NCBI GenBank assembly: GCA_017889845.1
Contig: JAGGAJ010000060.1
Span: 1-9,894 of the forward strand
DNA from: Deltaproteobacteria bacterium
GTDB lineage: Bacteria; Desulfobacterota; Deferrimicrobia; Deferrimicrobiales; Deferrimicrobiaceae
DNA: 9,894 nt
Direction of reading: 5' to 3'
Both the position numbers and the translations under genes were made by a program. Under the pieces are notes generated by a model. The model saw only the letters and a program-made list of their open reading frames with translations. It did not search any database and had not been told where the DNA came from. Positions 1 through 6,395 of this stretch are shown here, piece by piece (within the stretch, counting starts at the first letter, position 1; every line of letters starts with the position of its first letter).

Positions 1-437
1 TACGGCGACGGCTTCGCGACGTATTCCATGAACTCGATGCCGTAGATCCCGTCCATCATCTCCGACACTCCCAGCGCGTCGAGGACCCGCCGGGCATACC
101 CCTCCGAACCGTTGGTGAACACCACGCGCCGGCCGGGGAGCGCGGCCAGCATCCCCCCCAGTTCCGGGCGCGGCGGGACGATCTCGGGGACCGGCACGTC
201 GTGCACGTACTCGAGGTAATGGTCGGGCCGGACGTCGTGGTGGTGCATCAGCCCCCGCAGGGTGGTCCCGAACTCGGCGAGGAACTCCTTCCTCAGGCTT
301 CGCGCGGTGTCGGGATCGGTCCCCAGATGCTCCTGGACGTACCGCTCGATCCGGGCGTCCACGATCCGCCACAACGGCACGACGGGGGGGTACAGCGTGT
401 TGTCCAGGTCGAAGATGAAGAGGGGCGCTTTCCTCAT
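1..437 (-). CDS. HAD-family hydrolase, pyrimidine 5'-nucleotidase-like (3' end beyond window)
   Basis: This is a haloacid dehalogenase-superfamily phosphatase; the first 145 codons are visible and the C-terminus lies beyond the left edge. The Asp nucleophile motif DLDNTLYP is at residues 10-17 (D10 and D12), motif II is FTNG with T108-N109, and the motif III lysine is in AKPSP at about residue 142. A helical cap lies between motifs I and II. DLDNTLYP followed by a late FTNG and EFMEYVAKP is the pattern of the SDT1/YjjG-like pyrimidine 5'-nucleotidase group, which dephosphorylates nucleoside monophosphates or related small phosphoesters in the cytoplasm. The exact substrate cannot be read from sequence. 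The ATG at 437 lies 8 bp after the pmbA-like stop codon, and a purine-rich AAGGGA (441-446) overlaps that stop with only 3 nt to the ATG, so it is probably the last visible gene of the nadK operon and translationally coupled. The family call is strong and the substrate call is moderate. Confidence 0.88.
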   Translation of the reverse strand, partial: MRKAPLFIFDLDNTLYPPVVPLWRIVDARIERYVQEHLGTDPDTARSLRKEFLAEFGTTLRGLMHHHDVRPDHYLEYVHDVPVPEIVPPRPELGGMLAALPGRRVVFTNGSEGYARRVLDALGVSEMMDGIYGIEFMEYVAKPSP

Positions 438-445
438 TGTTCCCT

Positions 446-1780
446 TCAGTCCCCCCCCACCGCGATCCCGCGCACCAGCAGCGACGGGGCCCCGACATTC
501 CCGAACCACCGGAAATCCGACCCGACGGCCGTCACCGCGCGCAACAGGCCGAGGACGTTCCCGGACACGGCGAAGCCGTGGAGGGGCCCCGCGAGGCGGC
601 CTCCCGTGATGCGGATCCCCGACGCCCCCACGGAGAAGTCCCCCGACACCGGGTCGGCCGTGTGGATGCCGAGGAACTCCGTCAGCAGGATCCCGTCCCC
701 CGCGGCTTCGCACAAGCCTGCCAGCGGCACGTCCCCGGGGGCGATGCGGAGGTTGGAGATCCCCACGGTCGGGGGTGCCTTCGGCCCCGGGCGGCGGCAC
801 GCGCCCGTCGTCCCGGTCCCCAGCTTCCTCCCCCAGAACGCGTCCGCGAGAAACCCCCGCAGCGCGCCGCCCGAAATCAGGTCCGTGCGCCGCGACGCCG
901 TCCCCTCGCCGTCGAACGGCTCGGCCCCCGAGCCGAGCGGGTCGAGGGGGTCGTCCGCGATGGTGACGCACCCGGCGGCCACCTGCTCCCCCACCCTGCC
1001 GGCGAACATCGACTTCCCCTTGGCCACCTGGGATGCGAGCAGGGAGGGGACGACCACCTCGAGCAGCTCCGCCGCGGCGACGTTCTCGAGCACCGCCCGG
1101 TACTCCCCGCTGGCCGGGCGGGCCGCCCCCAGCATCCGCAGGGCCCGCTCGGCCGCCTCCCCCGCGATTGCCTCCGCCGCCAGTCCCCGAAACGACCGGG
1201 CGAACCCGAACCCGTACCCCGTCTGCCCCTCCGCGCCCTCCTCCGCCACCCCGTCGACCCAGCCGGTGCACCGGGAATCCCTCCGTGCGCCGAAGGTCCC
1301 CCGCGAGTTCCGGATCTCCACCGAGCCCACCGTCTCGTGGACGGAAGCGGAGCGGACCCGCTTCATCCGGGGATCCAGCGCAAGGGTCATCGACTCGAGG
1401 GTCCTGGCGAACTGCCCCTTCTCCTCCTCCGTCACGGCCTCGCAGGTAGGGTCGAACAGGGCAACGGCCGGGTGTGCGCCCCCGGCGTCGGGAAGGCCGT
1501 ACGCGTCGTCCGGGTCGGACGCATCGGCGCAGAAGAGCGCCTCCTCCACCATCCGCGAAAGGTCCGCCTCGTCCCCCCGGAAACCGTAGGAAAAGCCCAT
1601 CCGCCCGCCCCGGAACAGCCGGAGCCCCAGGGCAAGGGTGTCGGAGAAGAAGATGCCGTCGAGGCGCCCCTCGCGCGCCTCGTACCGGCGGGTGCGGGTC
1701 CTCGCGACGTACAGCTCCGCATCGCCCCCGCCCCGCCCCGCCACTGCCCGGAGGACGGCGTCGAACCGGCCTTCAGCCAC
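446..1780 (-). CDS. pmbA: TldD/PmbA family protein, PmbA (TldE)-like
   Basis: A 444-residue protein of the TldD/PmbA family, close to the usual 440-450 residues. It resembles the PmbA/TldE subunit rather than TldD. The zinc-binding HExxxH helix of TldD is absent. In the C-terminal third, LGTGTTG (320-326), a VGISNLRIAPG segment (339-349), GDGILLTEFLG (361-371) and DPVSGDFSVGASG (376-388) match the conserved PmbA end. In E. coli, TldD and TldE form a heterodimeric metalloprotease that degrades unfolded peptides and helps mature microcin B17 and process CcdA. TldE supplies the non-catalytic half. No TldD partner is visible here, so it must be encoded elsewhere or this protein works alone. The start is a GTG at 1780 that overlaps the end of the argA-like gene by 8 bp, with GGGAGGG at 1784-1790 as ribosome binding site. 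Family assignment is firm; the cellular substrate is unknown. Confidence 0.9.
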   Translation of the reverse strand: MAEGRFDAVLRAVAGRGGGDAELYVARTRTRRYEAREGRLDGIFFSDTLALGLRLFRGGRMGFSYGFRGDEADLSRMVEEALFCADASDPDDAYGLPDAGGAHPAVALFDPTCEAVTEEEKGQFARTLESMTLALDPRMKRVRSASVHETVGSVEIRNSRGTFGARRDSRCTGWVDGVAEEGAEGQTGYGFGFARSFRGLAAEAIAGEAAERALRMLGAARPASGEYRAVLENVAAAELLEVVVPSLLASQVAKGKSMFAGRVGEQVAAGCVTIADDPLDPLGSGAEPFDGEGTASRRTDLISGGALRGFLADAFWGRKLGTGTTGACRRPGPKAPPTVGISNLRIAPGDVPLAGLCEAAGDGILLTEFLGIHTADPVSGDFSVGASGIRITGGRLAGPLHGFAVSGNVLGLLRAVTAVGSDFRWFGNVGAPSLLVRGIAVGGD

Positions 1781-2240
1781 GCACCCTCCCGGAGAAGTCG
1801 GCCACCAGCGCGATCTCGTCGCAGTCGGGGAACTTGGCGCACTTGAGGCAGTCGGTCCAGATCTTCTGGGGGAGCTCGGCCTTGTCCACCCGATGGAAGC
1901 CGAGCCTCTCGAAGAACTCCGGCTTGTAGGTGAGGGCGAACACGCGCGCGATCCCCAGCACGATCGCCTCGGAGATGCACGCCTCCACCAGCTGCGTGCC
2001 GACCCCGCGGCGCATGCTCCCCTCCTGGACGGCGAGGGACCGCACCTCCGCGAGGTCCTCCCACATGATGTGGATCGCGGCGGACCCGATCACCACGCCT
2101 CCATCCTCACACACGAAGTAGTCGCGCAGGTTCTCGTAGATGTCGCTTAAGGATCGCGGGAGCATGTCGCCCTTGCGGGCGTATTCGGCGACCAGCCTCT
2201 GGATCGCCTTGACGTCCGCCATCCTCGCCTTCCGGATCAT
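1773..2240 (-). CDS. argA: Short N-acetylglutamate synthase-like GNAT acetyltransferase
   Basis: A 155-residue GNAT acetyltransferase resembling the short, stand-alone N-acetylglutamate synthases, which make N-acetyl-L-glutamate from acetyl-CoA and glutamate in the first step of arginine synthesis and lack the amino-acid kinase domain of classical ArgA. Supporting segments are LPRSLSDIYENLRD (27-40), WEDLAEVRSLAV (60-71), FALTYKPEFFERLGF (101-115) and the tail LPQKIWTDCLKC...FPDCDE (123-142). The acetyl-CoA pyrophosphate loop reads MRRGVG (76-81), so the usual R or Q in first position is Met. Cysteines 131, 134 and 140 form a C-x2-C-x5-C cluster that could bind metal; this is inference. Its ATG overlaps the recN stop codon as ATGA, so the two are translationally coupled. 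It could also acetylate glutamine or another amine, since a short homologue in Mycobacterium has been reported to use glutamine. The family call is strong and the substrate call is good but not certain. Confidence 0.82.
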   Translation of the reverse strand: MIRKARMADVKAIQRLVAEYARKGDMLPRSLSDIYENLRDYFVCEDGGVVIGSAAIHIMWEDLAEVRSLAVQEGSMRRGVGTQLVEACISEAIVLGIARVFALTYKPEFFERLGFHRVDKAELPQKIWTDCLKCAKFPDCDEIALVADFSGRVRG

Positions 2241-3916
2241 CCCCCCGCCGCCCTCTCGATCAGTTCCTTCGCGTGCGCCTTCGCCCGCTCCGTGATTTCC
2301 GCGCCGGAGATCATCCGCGCGAGTTCCCCTATCCTATCCTGTTTCGTCAGCGGTTTCACGCGGGTAGCGACCGTCCCGCCCGCCGCGCGCTTCACCACCT
2401 GGAGGTGCAGCTCCGCGAAGGCTGCCACCTGCGGGAGATGGGTGACGCAGACCACCTGGGAGACCGCGGCCAGCCCTTTCAGCCGGGCACCGACCCGCTC
2501 GGCCACCTTGCCGCCGATCCCCGTGTCGATCTCGTCGAACACCAGCGTCCGCCCGCCCCCGCCGCGGGATGCGGCATTGCGAAGCGACAGCATCACGCGG
2601 GAGAGTTCCCCCCCGGAGGCCGTGGACGCCAGCGGCCGCGGCTCCTGGCCGGGATTCGCGGAGAACAGCAGCTCCGCCTCGTCGAACCCGGAGGCGGAAA
2701 GCGACCCGGGTACCGGCTCGCGGGAGGAGACCTCCGCCCGGAACCTCGCCCCCGCGAGGGCGACCTTCGAGAACTCCGCCTCCACGGCGGGCCCCATCGC
2801 CCCGGCCGCCTTGCGTCGGACCGCGGAGAGCTCCCTCGCAGCGCGCACGGCCTCCTCCTCCTCCCGGAGAAGCTCCCCGCGCACCCGCTTCTCCTCCTCG
2901 AGGGCCCCGGCAAGTGCGTCCCGCTCAACCCGCAGCTCCCCGAGGTGGGATACCAGCTCCGGGACCTCCCTGCCGTACTTCCGCTTGAGGCGCCGGATCT
3001 CGCTCAACCGCGCTTCGGCGCGCTCCCGGCGCTCGGGGTCCTCCGTCGCCTTCCCCGCGAGGGACGCGAGTTCGCGGGAGAGCTCCTGCACCTCCTCGCG
3101 GAAGGACCGGAGCCTCTCGGCAGCCCCGGTCAGGCGCGGGTCCACGCCGGCCGCCTCGCGCAGGCGGGAGAGGGCGAACGCCATCGAGGCGAGGGTGGAA
3201 TGCTCCGAGGACGCCAGCGCGTCGTCCGTTGCGCGGAGCGCCTCGCGGACCTTCGCGGCGTTGCGCTGCAGGGAAAGCTCGGCGGCGAGCCCCTCCTCCT
3301 CCCCGGGAATCAGCCCGGCTTTTGCGAGCTCCCCGATCTCGAAGTCGAGGGTCTCCGCCCGGCTCCGGGCCCCCGCCCCGCGCGCCGCCGCCTCGTCCGC
3401 GAGCCGGCGCAGCGATGCCACCCTGCGGTACCGGCGCCGCATCCCGGAGGCCTGCGCCCCCGCGCCCGCGAAGTCGTCGATCGACGACAGCGCCGCGGCG
3501 CGGGAAAGCAGTTCCGGCACGCTGTGCTGCCCCACCATCGTCAGCAGCATCGGGGAGAGGGAGGCGAGGACCGGCTGGGCGACGGGACGGCCGTTCAGGT
3601 ACGCGCGGCTGCGGCCTGCGGCGGGGAGGACGCGGCGAAGGACGACCTCCTCCTCCCACGGCAGTCCCGCCTCCTCCCAGGCGTCGCGCAGCTCCTCGCG
3701 CCGGGAGAGGTCGAAGAGCGCGGACACCTCGGCCTCCGCCTCGCCGGTGCGCACCGCCATCGGGTCGGCCTTCTCCCCCAGGGCCAGGCGGATCGCCTCG
3801 ACCAGCACGGACTTCCCGGCCCCGGTCTCCCCGGTGACCACGTTCAGCCCCCCGGCGAAGGCGACGCGAACGTCCTCGAAGATGGCCAGATTCCGGACGG
3901 TGAGCTCGATCAGCAT
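2237..3916 (-). CDS. recN: DNA repair protein RecN
   Basis: RecN is an SMC-like ATPase in the cytoplasm that is recruited to double-strand breaks and tethers DNA ends or sister chromatids during RecA-dependent repair. The 559 residues match the family size. The N-terminal ATPase half has the canonical start MLIELTVRNLAIFEDV and Walker A GETGAGKS (29-36). The centre, about residues 150-370, is rich in Arg, Glu, Leu and Ala and should form the coiled-coil arms. The C-terminal half has NPGQEPRPL, the ABC signature TASGGELSR (about 432-440), Walker B TLVFDEIDTGIGG (457-469) and the His switch VTHLPQ (H493). It starts 13 bp after nadK with no good Shine-Dalgarno sequence (the preceding bases are C-rich), so translation probably depends on ribosomes finishing nadK. 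No recognisable LexA operator was seen upstream. The nadK-recN neighbourhood is also found in E. coli. No damage to the gene was seen. Confidence 0.97.
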   Translation of the reverse strand: MLIELTVRNLAIFEDVRVAFAGGLNVVTGETGAGKSVLVEAIRLALGEKADPMAVRTGEAEAEVSALFDLSRREELRDAWEEAGLPWEEEVVLRRVLPAAGRSRAYLNGRPVAQPVLASLSPMLLTMVGQHSVPELLSRAAALSSIDDFAGAGAQASGMRRRYRRVASLRRLADEAAARGAGARSRAETLDFEIGELAKAGLIPGEEEGLAAELSLQRNAAKVREALRATDDALASSEHSTLASMAFALSRLREAAGVDPRLTGAAERLRSFREEVQELSRELASLAGKATEDPERRERAEARLSEIRRLKRKYGREVPELVSHLGELRVERDALAGALEEEKRVRGELLREEEEAVRAARELSAVRRKAAGAMGPAVEAEFSKVALAGARFRAEVSSREPVPGSLSASGFDEAELLFSANPGQEPRPLASTASGGELSRVMLSLRNAASRGGGGRTLVFDEIDTGIGGKVAERVGARLKGLAAVSQVVCVTHLPQVAAFAELHLQVVKRAAGGTVATRVKPLTKQDRIGELARMISGAEITERAKAHAKELIERAAGG

Positions 3917-3929
3917 CGCGGGGGGACGG

Positions 3930-4784
3930 TCACCGCTCTCCCCACTTCAGCTTCGTGCGCAGGACGGTAAAGTAATCCCGGAAGGGCGAGCGGAAGAAGC
4001 GGAGGGACCCCTCCGCCTTCTTCACCTCGACCACGTCCCCCTCCCGCAGGCCGAACCCGACCTGGCCGTCGAGTGTGAGGAAGACGTCGGTCTCCTTCGA
4101 GCACAGCTCGGCCCGCACCACCAGGTCGTCCGGCACCACGAGGGGCCGGAACGTCAGGGTGTGCGGGCAGATGGGGGTGATCAGGATCGAGCGCAGCGTG
4201 GGGTAGATGATCGGGCCCTGCGCCGCGAGGGAGTAGCCGGTGGAGCCGGTCGGCGTCGAGATGATCAGGCCGTCCGCCTTGAAGGTGGAGAGGTACGTGT
4301 CGCCGATCGTCGCCTTGATGTCGATGATCTTGGCGAGGGCCCCCTTGTTGATCACCACGTCGTTCAGGACCGTGTAGTTCGCCACCCGTTCCCCGAGGCG
4401 GTGGACGTGGGCGACCAGCATCATCCGCTCGTCGAAGTCGAAGTCGTACGTGAAGATCCGTTCGAGGACCGGGTAGAGTTCGTCCAGGGTGATGGCGGTC
4501 ATGAAGCCGAGGGAGCCCAGGTTCACGCCGAGGATCGGCTTCCCCGTCATGCCCACCACGCGGGCGGCGGAGAGCAGCGTCCCGTCCCCGCCGATCACGA
4601 TCAGGAAGTCGCACTTCTCCGGCATCTTCGCCCGGACGACGGAGTCCGGACGCCCCACCAGGGCGGCCGTCTCCCGGTCGAGGACCACGCCTCTCCCATG
4701 CGCGTCCAGCCACTGGCACAACTCGGAAACGATGGATTGGGCCCGCGGGTCGGTGTGCTTGGCGATGATCCCGGCGCACTTCAT
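3930..4784 (-). CDS. nadK: NAD kinase
   Basis: This cytoplasmic enzyme phosphorylates NAD to NADP using ATP or polyphosphate and is the only route to NADP in most bacteria. The 284 residues are normal for the family. The signature GGDGTLL is at 65-71 with catalytic D67. The NAD-binding segments are LGVNLGSLGFM (85-95), NDVVINKG (141-148) and DGLIISTPTGSTGYS (171-185), followed by TFRPLVVPDD. The start is the ATG at 4784, the only one giving the family N-terminus MKCAGIIAKH. No Shine-Dalgarno sequence is visible in the 20 bases before it; a weak -10-like TATCCT ends 8 nt upstream, raising the possibility of a leaderless message. It appears to head the five-gene run nadK, recN, argA-like, pmbA-like, HAD phosphatase. 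A 74-bp gap separates it from the upstream YbjT-like gene on the same strand. Confidence 0.97.
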   Translation of the reverse strand: MKCAGIIAKHTDPRAQSIVSELCQWLDAHGRGVVLDRETAALVGRPDSVVRAKMPEKCDFLIVIGGDGTLLSAARVVGMTGKPILGVNLGSLGFMTAITLDELYPVLERIFTYDFDFDERMMLVAHVHRLGERVANYTVLNDVVINKGALAKIIDIKATIGDTYLSTFKADGLIISTPTGSTGYSLAAQGPIIYPTLRSILITPICPHTLTFRPLVVPDDLVVRAELCSKETDVFLTLDGQVGFGLREGDVVEVKKAEGSLRFFRSPFRDYFTVLRTKLKWGER

Positions 4785-4792
4785 CGGGGATC

Positions 4793-4821
4793 AGGATAAT
4801 CGATCGGAAGGAAAAGGGAAA
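4793..4821 (-). promoter_or_regulatory. Weak candidate promoter for the nadK operon
   Basis: On the minus strand, a -10-like TATCCT (4793-4798, 4 of 6 matches to consensus) is preceded 17 bp upstream by TTTCCC (4816-4821, 3 of 6). It lies in the 74-bp gap between the YbjT-like gene and nadK, the only non-coding space ahead of the operon. The surrounding minus strand is pyrimidine-rich. The match is weak and could be chance; transcription might instead read through from the YbjT-like gene. Confidence 0.2.
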
Positions 4822-4858
4822 GCGGGGATGCGCCTTCGTCTTGGGCCGCCGGGACTCC

Positions 4859-6322
4859 TCACTCCACCCTGCCCGCCTGGCGGATGATGCTGCGGATCAT
4901 GTCCGGGAAGATGAAGGCGTGGAACGGCAACATGGAAAACCAGTAAAGCCTTCCCATGAGTCCTTTCGGGTAATGGTAGGCGGTCTGGATCAGGGTGTCG
5001 CCGACGATCCGGAACTCGAGCCACGCCTTCCCGCCCACTTTCATGTGGGCCTCCAGGAGGAGTCTCCGGTTCTCCTGGAGGTCGATCACTTTCCAGACGT
5101 CCAGGATGTCCCCCACCCGAAGATCCGACTCCGCCCTGCGGCCGACCGAATCCCCGAAACCGCCGAGCAGTTTGTCCATCAGGCCCCGGATCCGCCAGAG
5201 GACGTTGAAACGGAACCACCCTTCCTCTCCCCCGATGGACTTCACCGCCCGGAAGATGTTCTCCGGGGGGATCCCGGCGAAGCTCTCCTCCCGGACATCG
5301 CGGAACACGGAACGGGAGATCTCCTCCTCCAGGTCGGAACGGTAGACCGTGGGGATGCTGTCCGTCCAGCGGCTGATCACCTGTTCGTGCTCGATGGCTT
5401 CGACGGCCCGGGCCACGGCCACCTCGAACGGGGCGGGCGCGATGGAGGGGAACAGTTCCCTGGCGCGCACTGTCGAGAAGGTCCCGGGTGTTTTCCCCAG
5501 CGTCTCGAGGATCTGCAGGAACATCGAGGCCAGGAAGGCGGAGTACGGGGTGAGGAGCATCAGGACGAAGGGGGAGATTCGCATCGCGGAGATGGGGAGG
5601 GGGATGAACACCCTCGAAAGCCCCATGACCCGGGACATGGCGGCGAGCATCTCCCGTATGCTCAACGGTTCGATCCCGATTTCGACCACGAGGGATCCGC
5701 CCGGCGGCAGGTAGATCGCCCCGATGAGGTAGTCGAGGACGTCGCGCACGCCGATTACGGGGACCCTCGTCTCCATCCAGCGGGGGGTCGGCAGGACGGG
5801 CAACTTCTGGACCATGTTCCTCAGCGCCTCGAAGAGCAGGCTCCCCGATCCCAGGTCGAGCCCCGTCCGGAACCAGACGGTCTGGATCGCGTCGGGGCGG
5901 GAGCTTAAGGCCTCCCCGATATGGATCAGGGTCCGGAGCAACTCGTTCTCCTCGTCCTCCAGTCGGTGCGCCCCGAGGAAGACGATCCGCCGCACCCCCG
6001 CCTCGATGCAGGCGTCCCGGTACATCGCCGGGAATACCTTCCTCCGCTTGAGGAACTCCGGATTGGTGCCCAGGAAACGCACCGGGTAGTACGCGACGTC
6101 GACCCCCTCGGTCGCCCGTTTCAGGACCTCCCGGTCCAACGGGTCCCCTTCCACGACCTCGGGAATGGAATCCGCGAAATCGCCCAGGGACCGGCGGTTC
6201 GCCGCGAGAACCCGCAGGCGGACGTCCGGGCGCGCGAGAAGCTTGATCATCAGCCGCCGGCCGAGGTAACTCAGCGGACCGGGCAGCAGGACCTTTATCT
6301 TCCCGTTTTCGGCCATTTTCAA
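4859..6322 (-). CDS. YbjT-like protein: NAD(P)-binding Rossmann domain plus DUF2867
   Basis: A 487-residue two-part protein like E. coli YbjT. Residues about 8-250 look like an NmrA/SDR-type Rossmann domain: strand KVLLPG (10-15), nucleotide loop GPLSYLG (15-21), VEGDPLD (57-63) for the binding of the adenine side, VAYYPVRFLG (76-85), and RIVFLGAHRL. The middle glycine of the usual GxxGxxG is Ser18, so cofactor binding is plausible but not assured. Hydrophobic segments near 240-275 (around SPFVLMLLTPYSAFLASMFL) may contact membrane. The C-terminal part, from about 330, carries the DUF2867 pattern, including WFRFNVLWRIRGLMDKLLGG, LRVGDILDVWKV, WLEFRI and YHYPKGLMGRLYW. The substrate is unknown. 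The start chosen is TTG at 6322 because AGGA at 6330-6333 sits 7 nt before it; the ATG two codons on (6316) is the alternative. It is divergent from rarA. Family placement is confident, function is not. Confidence 0.85.
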   Translation of the reverse strand: MKMAENGKIKVLLPGPLSYLGRRLMIKLLARPDVRLRVLAANRRSLGDFADSIPEVVEGDPLDREVLKRATEGVDVAYYPVRFLGTNPEFLKRRKVFPAMYRDACIEAGVRRIVFLGAHRLEDEENELLRTLIHIGEALSSRPDAIQTVWFRTGLDLGSGSLLFEALRNMVQKLPVLPTPRWMETRVPVIGVRDVLDYLIGAIYLPPGGSLVVEIGIEPLSIREMLAAMSRVMGLSRVFIPLPISAMRISPFVLMLLTPYSAFLASMFLQILETLGKTPGTFSTVRARELFPSIAPAPFEVAVARAVEAIEHEQVISRWTDSIPTVYRSDLEEEISRSVFRDVREESFAGIPPENIFRAVKSIGGEEGWFRFNVLWRIRGLMDKLLGGFGDSVGRRAESDLRVGDILDVWKVIDLQENRRLLLEAHMKVGGKAWLEFRIVGDTLIQTAYHYPKGLMGRLYWFSMLPFHAFIFPDMIRSIIRQAGRVE

Positions 6323-6329
6323 CTGTCCA

Positions 6330-6333
6330 TCCT
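6330..6333 (-). promoter_or_regulatory. Ribosome binding site that favours a TTG start for the YbjT-like gene
   Basis: AGGA on the minus strand is followed by 7 nt and then TTG (6322-6320). Spacing to the in-frame ATG at 6316 is 13 nt, longer than normal, so the TTG is the better start. The same bases also read TAGGAT (6329-6334), a 4 of 6 match to a -10 element, so a promoter reading cannot be excluded. Confidence 0.45.
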
Positions 6334-6379
6334 ACCATTGCGGACCGGAAGACCGCCGCCGGCGCCGCCCGATCTGGGG

Positions 6380-6385
6380 CATAAT
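6380..6385 (+). promoter_or_regulatory. Candidate -10 element of the rarA promoter
   Basis: CATAAT matches the sigma-70 -10 consensus at 5 of 6 positions and is a rare AT-rich island in the GC-rich 73-bp divergent gap (6323-6395). No recognisable -35 hexamer was found at 16-18 bp upstream. It ends 10 nt before the GTG start of rarA, so a transcript beginning at the normal distance would have almost no leader. Confidence 0.3.
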
Positions 6386-6395
6386 ATGGGGAACC

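Noticed and set aside
3917..3929. LexA/SOS operator ahead of recN
   Set aside because: The 13-bp gap and the region upstream of nadK hold no dyad resembling known LexA boxes that I could recognise.
2292..4799. An 835-codon plus-strand frame opposite recN and nadK
   Set aside because: Its Ser/Arg/Ala-rich composition is typical of the antisense of GC-rich genes, and both opposite genes are clear housekeeping genes.
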